Shown here: positions 48,901 to 61,312 of the stretch, in pieces
How the letters are laid out: each line of letters begins with the position of its first letter
How positions within the stretch are numbered: position 1 is the first letter of the stretch
Source of the DNA: Gnetum montanum
Taxonomy: Eukaryota; Streptophyta; Gnetopsida; Gnetales; Gnetaceae
Reading direction: 5' to 3'
Assembly: GCA_015680685.1 (NCBI GenBank)
Contig: MNCI01002736.1
Coordinates: 86,598-150,597 of the forward strand
DNA length: 64,000 nt
The notes under the pieces: generated by a model
Seen by the model: the letters and a program-made list of their open reading frames with translations, nothing else
Told to the model about the DNA's origin: nothing
The model's database searches: none
Made by a program: the position numbers and the translations under genes

Positions 48901-50029
48901 CATATTATTCTTTGACCTATGGAAACTAAGAAATATTGATGCTTTCCAATAACAATTTGTCGAAATGTTTGATTTGAGGTTGAGGTTTAATTTGGTTTCT
49001 TCTCTTCAACTTCAATTACAATATTATGAAGGAGAGGATCATGATTGGTTTAAGATTGCTTGTAATCTCTGGTCTTCTTTAATCCATGGATAGAATATTT
49101 TTCCTTGTAGAACTTGATGATCTTTTTCTATTAATAGAAGTCCTCTTTCAGAAAAAAATTAGCATGATGTAATACATGTTGACTACAATACCTCCTATAT
49201 AACACATGGGGCCTTGGTAACTTACTTTTTTTAACTTAGAAATAATTTTAATAAAAATGGAAATGATTAATTTCCTTTATAGGTATTTTCTTTTTGCTTC
49301 CATACATTTTGAACTAAGTAAACACCCTCTTAAAACAATTTGCTAAGGGTGTTCATGTGTGACTAATTTTTATACATCAACACCTTTTTCCTAACATTAG
49401 AAGGAGAGTCATTTCTTGATTAAATTCCTTTACTTAGCAGTCATTACCTTAGTATTAAGTTTGGTAAAGTGGTTTGTTTTAATTTCATTATCATGTTAAT
49501 TTACTTTCTATTTGCTTTACCTAAAGTTTAAATTGCTTTATTATATACTTGGTTTCCTTTTATTTTATAGAAAACCTAATTTAAAGTTTCACCAATATTT
49601 CACATTTTATGTTTTGCTTATTTTTTGAGTGAGGGAAGTCCCTATAGCTTTCTTCTAAAGAGAACTAGAACCAAAATGGCAACCAACCTACCCTACACTT
49701 TTCGATTAATAATCCCTTTAAGTTTGCAAATTATTACATTATTGCTAAACTTTTACAAAGTATATATCTTTTCTTTGAGGCCACGTCAAGATGCACATCA
49801 ACATCTTGAATGTTTTCAAACTCCTTTACGAACTAGTTTAGTTATATGTTTATGATATATATATCTCTTATTTGGCTTAGAATCTTTTATATTTTTCAAA
49901 TTAATAAAATCTCAAATTGTTTCACTTAAATTTGATTTTCACATTGAAAACAAAAATCAAAATCAATGTGTATTATCTCAACCAAAATAAAAATGACAAT
50001 AACTATTTATTTACATATGCCCTCATCAT
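45975..50029. other. Unrecognised degenerate DNA right of the nest
   Basis: Several short plus-strand frames (46894-47184 and 48732-48929) lack family motifs I can name. The one at 46894 is acidic with PTTMQLEELDQSM and could be a transposon relic. No splice-supported host exon was found. Confidence 0.35.
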
Positions 50030-50445
50030 TATGAAAATAAAAGTATTAAATTAGTTTACCATGATTGAAGAGGACTCTCTTGGACAAGGTTGGTAGTTGG
50101 CCTCAACTAAAATTATGTCATCAATAACAATGTTGCATGTAAAGCCTTTGTGGCAAGGTAACACAAAGTTTCTTGTGCTAGAAATGCCTCTATTGGTCAA
50201 ATTTTAAAAATAAGTTCATGACAATTTGATACATTTACTAACCCTAGTTATGAAAATAAAATTATTAAATTAGTTTACCATAATCAAAGAAGACTCCCTT
50301 GGATGAGGTTGGTAGTTGGTAGATGTTGCATGTAAAGCCTTTGTGGCAAGGCAACTTAATGTTTCTTCTGCTCCAAATGCTTCCATTGGTTAAACCTTAA
50401 AAATAAATTCATGACACAATTTGATAAGTTTACTAATGCACGCCC
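50030..50445 (+). repeat. 219-bp tandem pair
   Basis: Units 50030-50248 and 50249 to about 50445 both begin TATGAAAATAAA and share TTAAATTAGTTTACCAT, GAGGTTGGTAGTTGG-like and TGTTGCATGTAAAGCCTTTG. The second unit has a short deletion after the GGTAGTTGG motif. An inverted partial copy is at 51760-51812. Confidence 0.8.
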
Positions 50446-51759
50446 ACCACCCCACCCCACCCCTACCAACTTCACTTAATTGAGAAAGTTTAACCATTCG
50501 TGACAATAACTTAAGGTTTTTACATCAACTAGGATATATACTTAACGTATATCCTAATGAAATGTGTTCCCAATCTAGAACCATTCTTAACTTTTATTTT
50601 TCAACTCTAGACCCTTTATATGCTTTTAACATTTTATCAAATACCAATATAACTAAATTACAAGTAGTAGAATTAGAACATATCTCTTTGATGAATACTC
50701 TCTAAACTCAATTTGGAATCATTAATCAACAATCAAATACAATTCAATCCTACACTTCTTCAAAGCTTTCAACCTAAAAATAATTTGCATCCAATATAAC
50801 TCCATCCTATTTCCTTCCATAGAGTATATTAAATGATGATCAATCCAAAGCCCTCATACAATCCATGATAAATCCATATGCCTAAAGCAATCAAGTTGAA
50901 AAACATCAACCCCAAAGGACCTAAATTCTAACTATATTTCAAAAATTATCCAATGAAATGAACGTAAAACATAATAATAATAAAACACATTCAAATGATG
51001 TTCAAGTTCAATTCCTTTAGTAGGTGACATTGAGTTGTGAATGAATTCTATACAAAAGCATGAAAAAGAATCCTTCCAATGGGCAACACTAAATCTTGGA
51101 TGAATGATATAACAAGGAATTCAGAAGAATTTTGAAATTGATGTCAATTGACATTTTTTAAAGGGCTTTCTTGATATTCACATAATATGGAAAGCTTTAA
51201 AATGCTAAATAAAAAGACAAACAATAAAGGTAAACGTCTTGGAGGTACTAGTTTGGATCCTAGAAACATCAACGCCATGAATGCTAGCTTGGAGGCATAT
51301 TCCAAGCATACCTAACACAATCAAGTATTCTTTCAAAAATAAATAAATAAATCTAGGAAGAAGCATCTCAAAAATGTCCTGAATGGAGCAAAAAAGCCAA
51401 CAAATTCCTTCAAAATAAAAACATCCAATGAACGCTCATGCATCAAAGAGCAAAACTTGCACATTGAAGAGATCACACTAGACAATTGTTAAGAAAATAA
51501 CACAAGTTTGTGGAGTTAGGTGGTGAAAGAAAAGTATCCAATGAACAAGGAAGCATCAAAGTGCAAAAGTTACACTTTTAAAAGACCAAAATTAACATAA
51601 AATTTCCTAGCATAGACCACTACTGGATATGGATGTAGAATGTTGTCACAAAGTGTAGAAAGCAGTGAAGGGAACAAAATTGTTTGCATTTGGAACTAAA
51701 TTAATTGATAAAAAACAAATAAATAGAGAAACCTTTTCATTTTGGTCAATGAGCAACCT
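50446..51759. other. Unrecognised DNA with a weak SINE-like trace
   Basis: At about 51005-51130 GTTCAATTCCTTTAGTAGGT and ACATTGAGTTGTGAATGAAT recall the SINE B box and body, but the A box is not clear. The rest is unassigned. Confidence 0.3.
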
Positions 51760-51812
51760 TATCCAAGAGAGTCCTTTTCTATTATGGTAAATATAATTTT
51801 ATCATTGTAAGG
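51760..51812 (-). repeat. Inverted partial copy of the 219-bp unit
   Basis: On the minus strand it contains TTTACCATAATAGAAAAGGA and CTCTCTTGGATAAGG, close to TTTACCATAATCAAAGAAGA and CTCCCTTGGATGAGG at about 50275-50310. Confidence 0.5.
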
Positions 51813-52293
51813 GAATGGTGAGGGAAAACTCTCTTGATCATGTTTTTTTATGTTGGGACTTTACCATAGTAAATAAATAATTATTGTTATAATGCTAGGA
51901 CAAGAGAAACTTTTTGATGGGAATTATTATTTGCAAAAATCTAACTACTTTGTAAGCTGTACTTTGTGCTTAGGAAATCAATTCTCAGTTTGAGATTTTT
52001 TAATTTGAAAAATATAAAAAATTCTCTCAGCCAAATAATACATATCTATATCATAAATATATATCTAAACTAGTTATAAAGCATAACATTAACAAAACCT
52101 AACAAATAAAACTTCACGATTAAATCTTAAATCAAAAGAAAATTCAATTTTTCTCATGCATATTCCACAATTTTCCAAACAGAAAATTCAATATGCTTGT
52201 GAATAGGGAAAAGCTTTGTCCCGTGATATTGGGATCTAGTTTATGTTCAGCAAATGCTTGCTAACCCTGATCATGTGACAAACATGGTAACGC

Positions 52294-52800
52294 TTATTGA
52301 GCCTGTTGTGCTAGCCATTGTTCTGGAGTGCATGCCTTCTTTATGGATAATGCATGAATCTCTTTTAGTTCATTTGTTAGAGCTGAATTCACCATACGAT
52401 GGCGCTCCAGCAATCTCTTGCCTTCAAATTTGGCCGAAGCTATCTCAACCTGAAAGCTTGCTCCACATCTGATATGTTTTTTTTTTAAAAGTAATTAGTA
52501 TTATATATTTGTGCAGAAAAAACTATATCTCTAAAAAACTGTAGAAATCACAATCTTATTCTCCATATAGTTTGAACCATTTGGCCTGAAGATTTCTACT
52601 TCTACAATATGAAACCGTTTGACCTTTTTTTTTGGGCTACTTTAGATTTCAGCAACAATCTTTATAACATTTTCATTAACAACTATGTCAAATGTTTACA
52701 AAAATACAAAACTACCATCACTTTTCGTTATCAACAAGATATCAAGAAGAATCAGAGTCTAAGGTCAAGAAAATTACCCTCCAGACGTGTCAACCACATT
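52294..52800 (-). CDS. BOLA2: BolA2-like protein, last two exons (first exon not found)
   Basis: The terminal exon 52294-52468 encodes 57 residues and a TAA stop; a 23-bp micro-exon lies at 52778-52800, joined by a 309-bp GT-AG intron. The junction restores a glycine codon and gives NVVDTSGG then CGASFQVEIASAKFEG. The rest has the BolA signature GKRLLERHRMVNSAL, then ELKEIHALSIKKACTPEQW. Known plant BolA2 proteins are about 90 residues, so about 18-25 N-terminal residues are missing. BolA2 partners monothiol glutaredoxins in cytosolic/nuclear iron-sulfur handling; the His of ERHR and the Cys of GGCG are typical. No internal stop exists, and conserved splicing argues against a processed copy. 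Exon 1 should lie to the right, possibly beyond the window. A truncated gene fragment cannot be excluded. Confidence 0.85.
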
Positions 52801-55800
52801 CTGCATGCGTACCCCAAAAATAAAAAGAAAACCAAAACAACAGAAAAAGGCATCAGTAGTGCATCAAGTTGAACACCTAAACTCTGAATTTCTCTCTCGA
52901 AAAGAATAAGCTTCCTAATATACAAAAGAAAAATAATCCAATGGTATATTCCTGAACCACAAAAATTAGACAATCATGATCTCTAAAAGATAGGCAATTA
53001 TTTTAACCACATTTAAACACGTTAGAAATAGATAGCAATGTCAAGATTAAATAGCAACACCAACATATTTACTGGTCATGCAAATCACTAGAAAAAATCA
53101 TACAAGTTCTAGAAGTTTTTGGATGAAATTGAGAAATAACAACTAGGTCCAATAAATGTAGGGTTAGCTTGCTTGACGTGCAAGCAAGCATCTGTATGAA
53201 TTGTGATTAGGGATAACAGAATTAATTGCCTTGGCAATTACCCTGGTTTTCAAGGGGCTGAGAAGCTACTTTCAATTGTCTTTTCTTTCTCACATTGACT
53301 TTTGGCATGTGGTTGGTTTCTTTCTATTAGTTTGCTTTGACTTGCATTCATGATTATCTTTGATTGCCCATAAGAATTGGGATCAAAGCCGAGATTCAAG
53401 GCTTTGCTTTTATGGTAAATCCAGCAAAATCTTTGATGGCAAAATCAAGATGATTCATGATTGTGTACTACATATAATTCTGAATTTGTTTCCTTTCTCT
53501 TATCTCTACAGGTGATTCCGCCACGATGCTGCAAAATTCTCTCAATAAGGTAGGTTGGTCAGCACGGACGTTACAAAATCCTATGGTAATGCTGGCAGTT
53601 CAGCCAAGATGCTATAGAAAGCTGTGTTGCAAAGCTAGCAGTTATTTGGCATACTGAAATTTTTTGCAATAAAGCAAGTGGAAAGACTGGAATGCTGCAA
53701 AGTCTTGTGGTAACGCAAGTCGTTCACCCAAAATGGAAAAAAATTGTTCACACATTAGGTGTTTTCAGTTGATCAAACACATGGTTCAGTTGAATGCAAA
53801 ATCCATGCAATTAAGTGATGTCAATGCTTCAATTTGGATGAGATTACCGAAGTCCATTTGCATGGCTTGAATAGAATTAGTTCAATAGCACCGCCAAACA
53901 GCTATAGAGGAGATAGAACGTGCTGCAAAAAAATCAATAGATCACAGGAAGAAGCAAAATTATGTGACAGGTGATTGCCAATTACATACAGTCAATTGAT
54001 AGCTAATTACATTGGAGGCAATAGTTACAGTAAGGGTTTTTATAGAAAAACTGGAGTTACGGTTTCATAGATTGTTGTGATGCTATCAGTTGTGAAAAGT
54101 CATGGGTATTCACTTTCCTATTAAGAATTTCTGTTTCCTGTAATACGTAGTTTCCTATTTTTGTTTTGATGGGGCGAAATATTGTGTTGGGGTAATTCAA
54201 AATGACCTCTAAAGAAACTTGCCTTTATACTCTTTTGCTGTTTATCATTGAGTGTGAAAATTTCTTATAGCTGATGTTGAGTTAAGATTTCCATAAGGAT
54301 CTATTTGCAGTGCTAGAAGATGTAGCAATGTAGAATTCTTGCATTTAGCAGAGGGTGTGCAGTTGGATATTAGGAAAGATAACTTTGGTATTCAGTCTAG
54401 TGCATGCTACTAAGTTTGTGGTAATTTTTTCTCTTAGTTTGAGGTTGTGTATAATGTTTGTAGCTGTGTGATGTCCAAATTACATTCATTAGAATTTAGA
54501 ATTGGAACATTACTTTTAGAAACACAAATAGCAGCATTTGCAGCCAAAATTAAATAACTAAATAAACAAAAGAGAAAACCAAGAAGAAATTTTATTAAAT
54601 GAGGGAAAATTTGAAAACCAAAGGGAACTCCTTCCTTTGGCTCCAAGATGCCAATGACAGATGTTTGGAAGCACTCGGCAAAATACCCTATAGTTAGGCA
54701 ATATCTATCTTAGACTAAAGGCATGTTCAAACCCTTCTTGCACTAGAGTAGATAACAATGCCAACATTACTACCCAGTAGACCTTTTTAAGAAGTTTCTA
54801 TGCAATTGGAGAATATATCTAGGCTCAAAGAACTGTTGGTTAGCATACAAGCAATCACATGAAAAAATTGAAATGAAAGATAATGCTATTGTTTGCCTTA
54901 GCATTTGCTCTGGTTTGGTAGAGGCTCAAGACTTACTTTCACTTCCTCAACTTCTCATTAAGGTTTTCAATATGTGTTTGGTTTTGTTTTCATTGTGCTA
55001 ATTTCACCAATTAATATTTGTTTTCAACCAGAAATTATGTTATTGCTACACCCTTAGAGTGGTATGAGACCCTGGCAAAGTAGAATGACAAGTTGGATGC
55101 AACTTTGTAGGTGTGTTGTGTGATGTGGTGTTGCTCGAGAAATTTGGTGTCTAGCATTACAAAGGTGCAAAGTTTTTCACATGTTTTGGTGAATGAAGAT
55201 TTTACTAGTTTATGGGTATCTTGTTTTTTGTGTGTAGATAGATGTGTAGCAACTTAAGTTTAACATCCAATATAGAATTTGCTACAAGTATGCACCAACG
55301 AGTTTGGCATTTAGTACAATGTTAAAGACAGATTACTCTTGCAATTTTATCATTGTTTTAGTCGCATAGTGTAACACCCATCTGTAGGAAGCAAGAGCTA
55401 ACACCTGAAGCTCTCAACAAGCTGGTTGAAAATGCAAGAGCAAACTTTTTTTGTTTTTGTTTTTTTTTTTTGAATAGTAGATTAATTGTTAGAAATTCAA
55501 CTTGCATATAGACCGGTATAGACAACTATAATTTAAAATAAAGCATAACATGGAAAATTATATGATGCAAGGAATGACTCGAGTAGCAAGAAGAGAATGC
55601 CAATATGATGACTAACATCTCTTAATAGACTATGCATTTAGGGTGTAGTACAAAAGCAAAAACATCTAAAGTTTAAAACCATATCCATAGCCATCTAGCT
55701 TAGCAAAAAGTCAATTAATTCAATCCTTTCACTTAGTAGTCTTAAATTATGCACAACCAAAATGTAATAAGCCATAAGGAAGTCAAACTCAAGAAAACAT

Positions 55801-57086
55801 ACTATTCATGTACCTAGAAAATTGCAAATTGAAATACAAAATAATACAACAATCTCTACATTTATTCATAATATCATTGCCATTGACACAATACTTATGG
55901 TTCAACAACTAAGAAAAATCAGAAATTAGATTATACACATTAATAAACTTGTTCACATAGATAACTGGACAACAAGCACACAAATCTTATAAACCAATCA
56001 AATTATCAAAACTCTTAATAAAAGAATTAAAAACAACCATGAAAATTTCCTTTGATACAATGTACAGATCTTATTTTGTTTATTTACTGATCGAATTCTG
56101 ATTTTTCTCATACCATAATAATATATCAGATGTTGTACATCAACAGACTTGTCCAACCCAACAATTGGCGACAAAAAATGTATAAATCAATAATATCAAT
56201 CCATTTAATTACACAATAAATCTATTTTATTTTCTCTCAGCAACCCTCACAATAAAAATCATCTCAGTAACTTTTTAACCTGAAATAATAAATTGCCCAA
56301 CACTAACATTTAATCAAATTATGATAATAAATTGCACACCACTAACATTTAATCGAACTATGTAATTTACCATAATAGAAAATAGAGAAAGCATCTACAT
56401 TTAATAGCCATAATTCATATCACTAACATTTAATGACCATAGATTAACATCCAAGATTTCCCCTACTTCAGTAAACTCATAGAAAGATAACAAAATCAGA
56501 CTTGAGAAGATACACAAAAAGGAATAAAAATTCAATCTAAGGATTAAGCATTTAAGGGGATCATCAAGCCAATTTCTCAACCAAAATCCAAGAATTCAAT
56601 AATTTTGTAAATTTCAGAAAATCACAAAATAGACATGGGCCTAGGGATACTCTCACTTTCTGCTGGCAGTACTAATCCTCATATAAGGGATCCTTAGCTC
56701 CTATTGGCAAATCATTATCCCAATATGCCCTAAATCATTATGGGTATTTCTAAATCATTACAGAAGCAACTCTCATCTAAGTCATTTAGGCCTGGAAGTG
56801 CAGAAGACAGGCGAAGAGATCCATAAACAAAATAAACCATTCAACAATCCAAGATCTCAATAACAAATCTTGTCAAAGTTGATTCTAACATAAAATGATA
56901 TTCAAGGGAAAGAAAGAAAAAAGCTGAGATATTGAGATTATCAGCCAATGTTTTCCATCACACATAGCAATAGAAGTATTTATCTTACGTTCTTAGATTT
57001 CTTATTTACCAAGAACAATTAATGACAATATTAGACTATTGCTCAGCAAAAATTTCCCTTTAATTTGTTGTCTTCTATAGCAGCCA
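52801..57086. other. Unrecognised DNA upstream (right) of BolA2
   Basis: If the BolA2 gene is intact, this is its intron 1 or upstream region. A degenerate repeat around 53515-53760 reuses ATGCTGCAAA and GGTAATGC-like words. I searched for a BolA N-terminal exon with a splice donor in phase 0 and found none. Confidence 0.35.
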
Positions 57087-57330
57087 TAATCTTCCCTTAT
57101 TGCTATTCTTTTTCTTTTCAGCCACAACCTTCTTATGTTGGTGTTCATTTGTTTCAACCACAATCTTCTTTTGTTGTTATTCTTTTTCTCTTCCAGCCAT
57201 AGTCTTGTTGTTGTTGATTTGTTGCTTCAACTACAATATTCTATTGTTGTTGTTCATCTTCTTGTTCAGCGACCATCATCTTTTGTTGTTCTAGCAACAG
57301 TCTCCTTTTGTTGTTGTTCATTTCCAGACA
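57087..57330 (+). repeat. Degenerate minisatellite, unit about 36-39 bp
   Basis: About seven imperfect units repeat the pattern CTTCTTTTGTTGTTATTC followed by TTCAGCCACAA-like words. The long frames read through it on both strands are caused by this low-complexity repeat. Confidence 0.7.
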
Positions 57331-59227
57331 CCTACCATGTGATTGAGCTCTCATTCTTTTTTTAATATGCACACACTCTCTTCCCTTTTCTATTTTTTTT
57401 TTTTTTACCATTTTCCTCTCCCCTCTCTTCTCTTTATAATTGCTTGTTTCTTGTAACTGATTCTTAATTGAAAACTGTTCTACTTCTCCTTGTTTTTTTA
57501 AGAAATAAAACCTTTTTCTGCACCACCTAATCAGGAGTTTGATTCTTTCTATGATCACCCTTAAAAATTAATAAAAGTATATTCTAACAGGTTGCAAGTT
57601 TAATTTCCTTAGTTGCAACTTTCAAAATTTTGAAATTCTAATTTTACCAAGTCTCAAGTTTAATTCCTTTTGATCTCACATAACAGAAAATTGACTAGCA
57701 TAAAATATTCAAGCATAATATCCATCTCTGTTTCTTTTTTCTTCAACACATGTCACCTCTAAATTTATTAGCAATACATATGTAGTTGTGCTTCATTTTC
57801 AGTAACATTTCTTCTTAGAAATCAAATCATAAAGTGCAATGGAAGAGATTTCAAAATGGGAATATAAAAAAGTGCAAGTCCAAAACATAAAACAAAGTAA
57901 AATACCTTTTCTTTTAGGCCATCAGCAAGGCAAGAGTTTCCATTTCATGTTCATAATTTATTATCACATTATCTTATGATGCCTTGAAAGGTGATCACAC
58001 GACCTTTCTAAAACCATGGATGGGTTACTTACATTTGAAAGAATAATGCATCAACAACATACACAACATTTCACATGTTCATTATTTAAAATAATACAAG
58101 TATGATATACATAATATTCCTGATTCGTAGGTCAAGTTTGTTCTACTTGATTCATAGGTCAAGTTCCACAACAAGAAGTGCATATGTATGTATATTTAAA
58201 AGAATCACTCATACTAAGTGAAACATACCTCATTCAATCCTTTAAGCATAACATAAAGAATCTTTGTTTCTTCTTTTTTCTCCAAAACTACTGGTGAATG
58301 ATTAGAATTTACACAGTAACTCTCAGAGATAAGATATCCAAAACATATATGAATGCACACTAAAGCAAGTACATGAGATACCCACACTGATATATGTATA
58401 CACACACTTTACACAGAAACATTCTAATCAATTTAAGAAATCATTTCAATGCACATAGGTCATGCAATACATTAAAAAAAAGCATAGTAACAACCTCATA
58501 AATAATATAACATTTCAAATTTGTTTTTACTCAAGATTCATTTTGTTCATTCCATTAATATATGCTAAATCAATGGGTAGTACGTACTTAGAACTTTGCA
58601 TCTAGTAATACACACAACACACATTAGCACAACTTAGATCAATCACAAAAAAAAATAACTAGTCATTTAGCCAATTAGTAATACAAGCACATTAGCAACA
58701 TTCTAAATCTACCATAAGATAATTCTACAAATCAACACTATTCACATACATAATCATAACAATACAAACTTGCAAACATTGCCACAAACATTAAGATGAA
58801 AACTTAAGAAAGATGGGTCATTACATATAAATTGTTCTTTCTAGTTAGTTGCTAGTTTTATATGAGTTGTTCCTGCAAATTTGTCACTATATCCATGACA
58901 CATGGATTCTTTAAAGTTCTTTGCAATATGGGTTTTTGTTATTTTGGATTCTTTAATGGTTGTTTCTTTCTTTTTTTTCTTTTTTTTTTTGCTTGGGCTG
59001 CAAGATGGGTTTTTTCATGGGTTTGTTAATTTTGTAGGATTGATGCTTCGCATAGTTTTGTTCTTGAGATGTATTCATTTTATTATAGAATGGACTTTAA
59101 TGTTGTTGTGCATGTAATTCTCACCTGTGAGATGAAATTAAATAGTGAAATAGAGCACACGTTGAGGTGGTGTTGAGTTCAAGGGGTATTAACCTAAAGT
59201 TAACATTGAGGGGGTGATTGTGAAAAT
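57331..59227. other. Unrecognised AT-rich DNA
   Basis: Homopolymer runs and short frames only; no family motif or splice-supported exon was found. Confidence 0.35.
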
Positions 59228-59404
59228 GAAATGAAATCGAAATTTTTCACTTACATCCACTAAGACCTATTGGATCTATCGGACCAGTTTTAGAATTCCT
59301 ATTACAAATTTTTTATTAATTTATAACTCAATGTTACCTAGTAGAATTGAACCTATGACCTGGGGTTACTAGGGTAAGACCCTTACCACTAGGCTAACAC
59401 CTCA
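59228..59404 (-). mobile_element. tRNA-derived SINE copy, best preserved
   Basis: On the minus strand it has an A box TTAGCCTAGTGGTAAGG and a B box GGTTCAATTCT, then ACATTGAGTTATAAATT, GGAATTCTAAAACTGG, TCTTAGTGGATGTAAG and an AAAATTTCGATTTCATTTC tail. These boxes fit RNA polymerase III internal promoters of tRNA type. At about 177 bp it is close to full length. Confidence 0.75.
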
Positions 59405-59541
59405 TTGTTAAGAATAACATGTTAACATCAACTTATCATGATCATCATCCTAGCATTGTCCTAACAAAATGGGGTTGCTAGTATTAGGAATAGCATGGTG
59501 GAGGGTGTTGGAACCTAAAACTTTTAAATATATGTATAGTT

Positions 59542-59656
59542 AACCCCAAAATATATAGTCCAATTAGAATGTTATAACTCAACATTACCCACTAAAATCG
59601 AACCCATAACATGGAGCTTCCTAATCAAGAGCGTTACTACTAGGCCAACATCTCAT
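59542..59656 (-). mobile_element. tRNA-derived SINE copy, variant 3' end
   Basis: It has an A-box-like TTGGCCTAGTAGTAACG, a B box GGGTTCGATTTTAG and the body AATGTTGAGTTATAAC, but then TCTAATTGGACTATATATTT in place of the usual tail, as in the copy at 7546-7671. Its outer flank (CTCATTGTT and AATAACATGTCAACATCAACT) repeats that of the neighbouring copy at 59228-59404. Confidence 0.65.
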
Positions 59657-60027
59657 TGTTTAGCTAGAAATAACATGTCAACATCAACTAGTGTTATAAT
59701 ATGACAAATCAAAGTAGTATTGAGTTAATATCGCATAGTGCTAATATTATTAATATAAAAAAATAAAATAGTCAACTAAATGGATGGGAAATGCATGTAG
59801 AGTGCATGTGAAATTGTTTTGGAAATAACCATGAAAAGTTCAAGTTGATCTTAAGATAGTTTGCTTAAAGAACCACATGTATTTATTGTGATAATGCTAA
59901 AGGCTCAAGACATATTTTTAGTTCCTTGCTTTTTCATTATGGCTTCAAATGTATGGTTTATTTTGTTTTTGTTGCACCAAACCATGGTGTACATATTTGT
60001 TTCCAATTGCAGAATTTGATATTTTTA

Positions 60028-60215
60028 ATGAAGTGTTAGTTTAACGGTAAGAGTTTTGACATAGCAAACCTAGGTCACAAGTTCAATTCCAATGGGCAAT
60101 GCTGAGTTCTGAAAAAAAAAAGATTCCATAAAAGGAATTTTGAAACTAGTATATTCCAATAGATTCAAGAAGCGTCTTAGTGGACGTGAGTAAAAATTCT
60201 GTTTCAACTTCAATC
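60028..60215 (+). mobile_element. tRNA-derived SINE copy (plus strand)
   Basis: A-box-like GTTAGTTTAACGGTAAG, B box AGTTCAATTCC, body GGGCAATGCTGAGTTCTG, an A-rich insertion, then GGAATTTTGAAACTAG and GTCTTAGTGGACGTGAG, and a TTCAACTTCAATC tail. Confidence 0.75.
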
Positions 60216-61263
60216 AAGCCTAAGAGTAGTATTGGATCTTAGCAGAGTTAGAAGACAAGTTAGATGCAACTTGGTAGGTGTTACCCAAGAAATATGAAGT
60301 CTAGCACAAGGCTATGAAGATGTTAGGCTTTTTCAAATGTTTTGCTGGACAAGAGTTCCACTGCCTTATGCATATCTAATTTTTTGCAGGTGTATAGGTA
60401 GATGCCATTGTGATGAAAGATAACAAAAATGAATGTGAGGTGTCAAAACCAAAACTAGATGACTATATGTACCCCCAGGACAAATAGCCAACAATATGAT
60501 TTTGTAGAACTTATGGAAAGCATAACAGTATATCATATCAACATGCTCATTAGGAGCAAACATATGATTTACAAACCACAAGCAACATGCTCTAACCAAC
60601 TAAGAAATGTCTCACTGACATAACAAAAAAAGAAAATAAAAAAGGTGACTCCCAAGCCCTTGTAAGATTGGAGAAAACTATCGAAAAGGCAATTCAATTA
60701 ATCCTCATCACTATAAATACATGTGATTGCTTGTGCATGAAGCAAGCTATCTAAAGATAAACTCAAACTTTCAATGGTTATCTCCAAATCAATTCTGCAT
60801 TCATGCATAGATCCATCCAAATAACTACTGTTAATTCCTTCTATTTATTAATTGATGAGTCATAAATAGACAAGTTGCGTCGACGGGCATGCGTCAACGT
60901 AGATGCATCTATGGAATATGATGACTAGATGTTCATAAAGGAATTAGATAGATCTCATTCATAAATCTATATTAAATAAGATGATATCTTATTCATATAA
61001 TTCCTATCTAATCCCATGATTAGTTCATCCCTTTTTAAGAAGATCCTTAAATGAGATGATAACGATCATCCCCATGATTTCTAAGATTCATGCTTATCCC
61101 TCCAAATCTATTTTTGGGAGATCAAGGCCTCTATAATTGTAGCAACACATATTCATTAGTAAGAGAATTTAAAAGAGTTTTACATGAGTGTGTTTGTTCT
61201 AACTAAGTTCTTTATTTCCTTTTAGCTTAGATCATAGATCTAGGACCCTCTAAATTCTTCATT
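60216..61263 (+). repeat. Probable 5' LTR region of the second copia element
   Basis: An LTR end AAATTCTTCA is placed at 61261, two bases before the primer site. A TGATGAG at 60853 is a possible LTR start. The stretch 60880-60930 carries GCGTCGACGGGCATGCGTCA and AGATGCATCTATGG, which resembles the F1-c U3 repeats, so the LTR start is not certain. Confidence 0.4.
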
Positions 61264-61280
61264 TGGTATCGAAGCTGGTT
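61264..61280 (+). promoter_or_regulatory. Primer-binding site of the second copia element
   Basis: TGGTATCGAAGCTGGTT resembles the tRNA-iMet type site and precedes the gag start by about 35 bp. Confidence 0.65.
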
Positions 61281-61312
61281 AGTTCAAATTCTTGACAACA
61301 GATCTCTCCAGA

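Noticed and set aside
52254-52472. 72-codon plus-strand frame
   Set aside because: It is the antisense shadow of the BolA2 terminal exon on the minus strand.
52752-52973. 73-codon minus-strand frame
   Set aside because: It overlaps the BolA2 micro-exon in another frame context and extends into intron; only the 23-bp exon fits the protein family.
57241-57558. 105-codon minus-strand Lys/Arg/Gln-rich frame, tested as BolA2 exon 1
   Set aside because: It does not match a BolA N-terminus, its possible donor is in the wrong phase and it is low-complexity.
59343-59404. Possible tRNA gene
   Set aside because: A- and B-box-like motifs are present, but there is no complete cloverleaf, and the copy continues into a SINE body shared by other loci.
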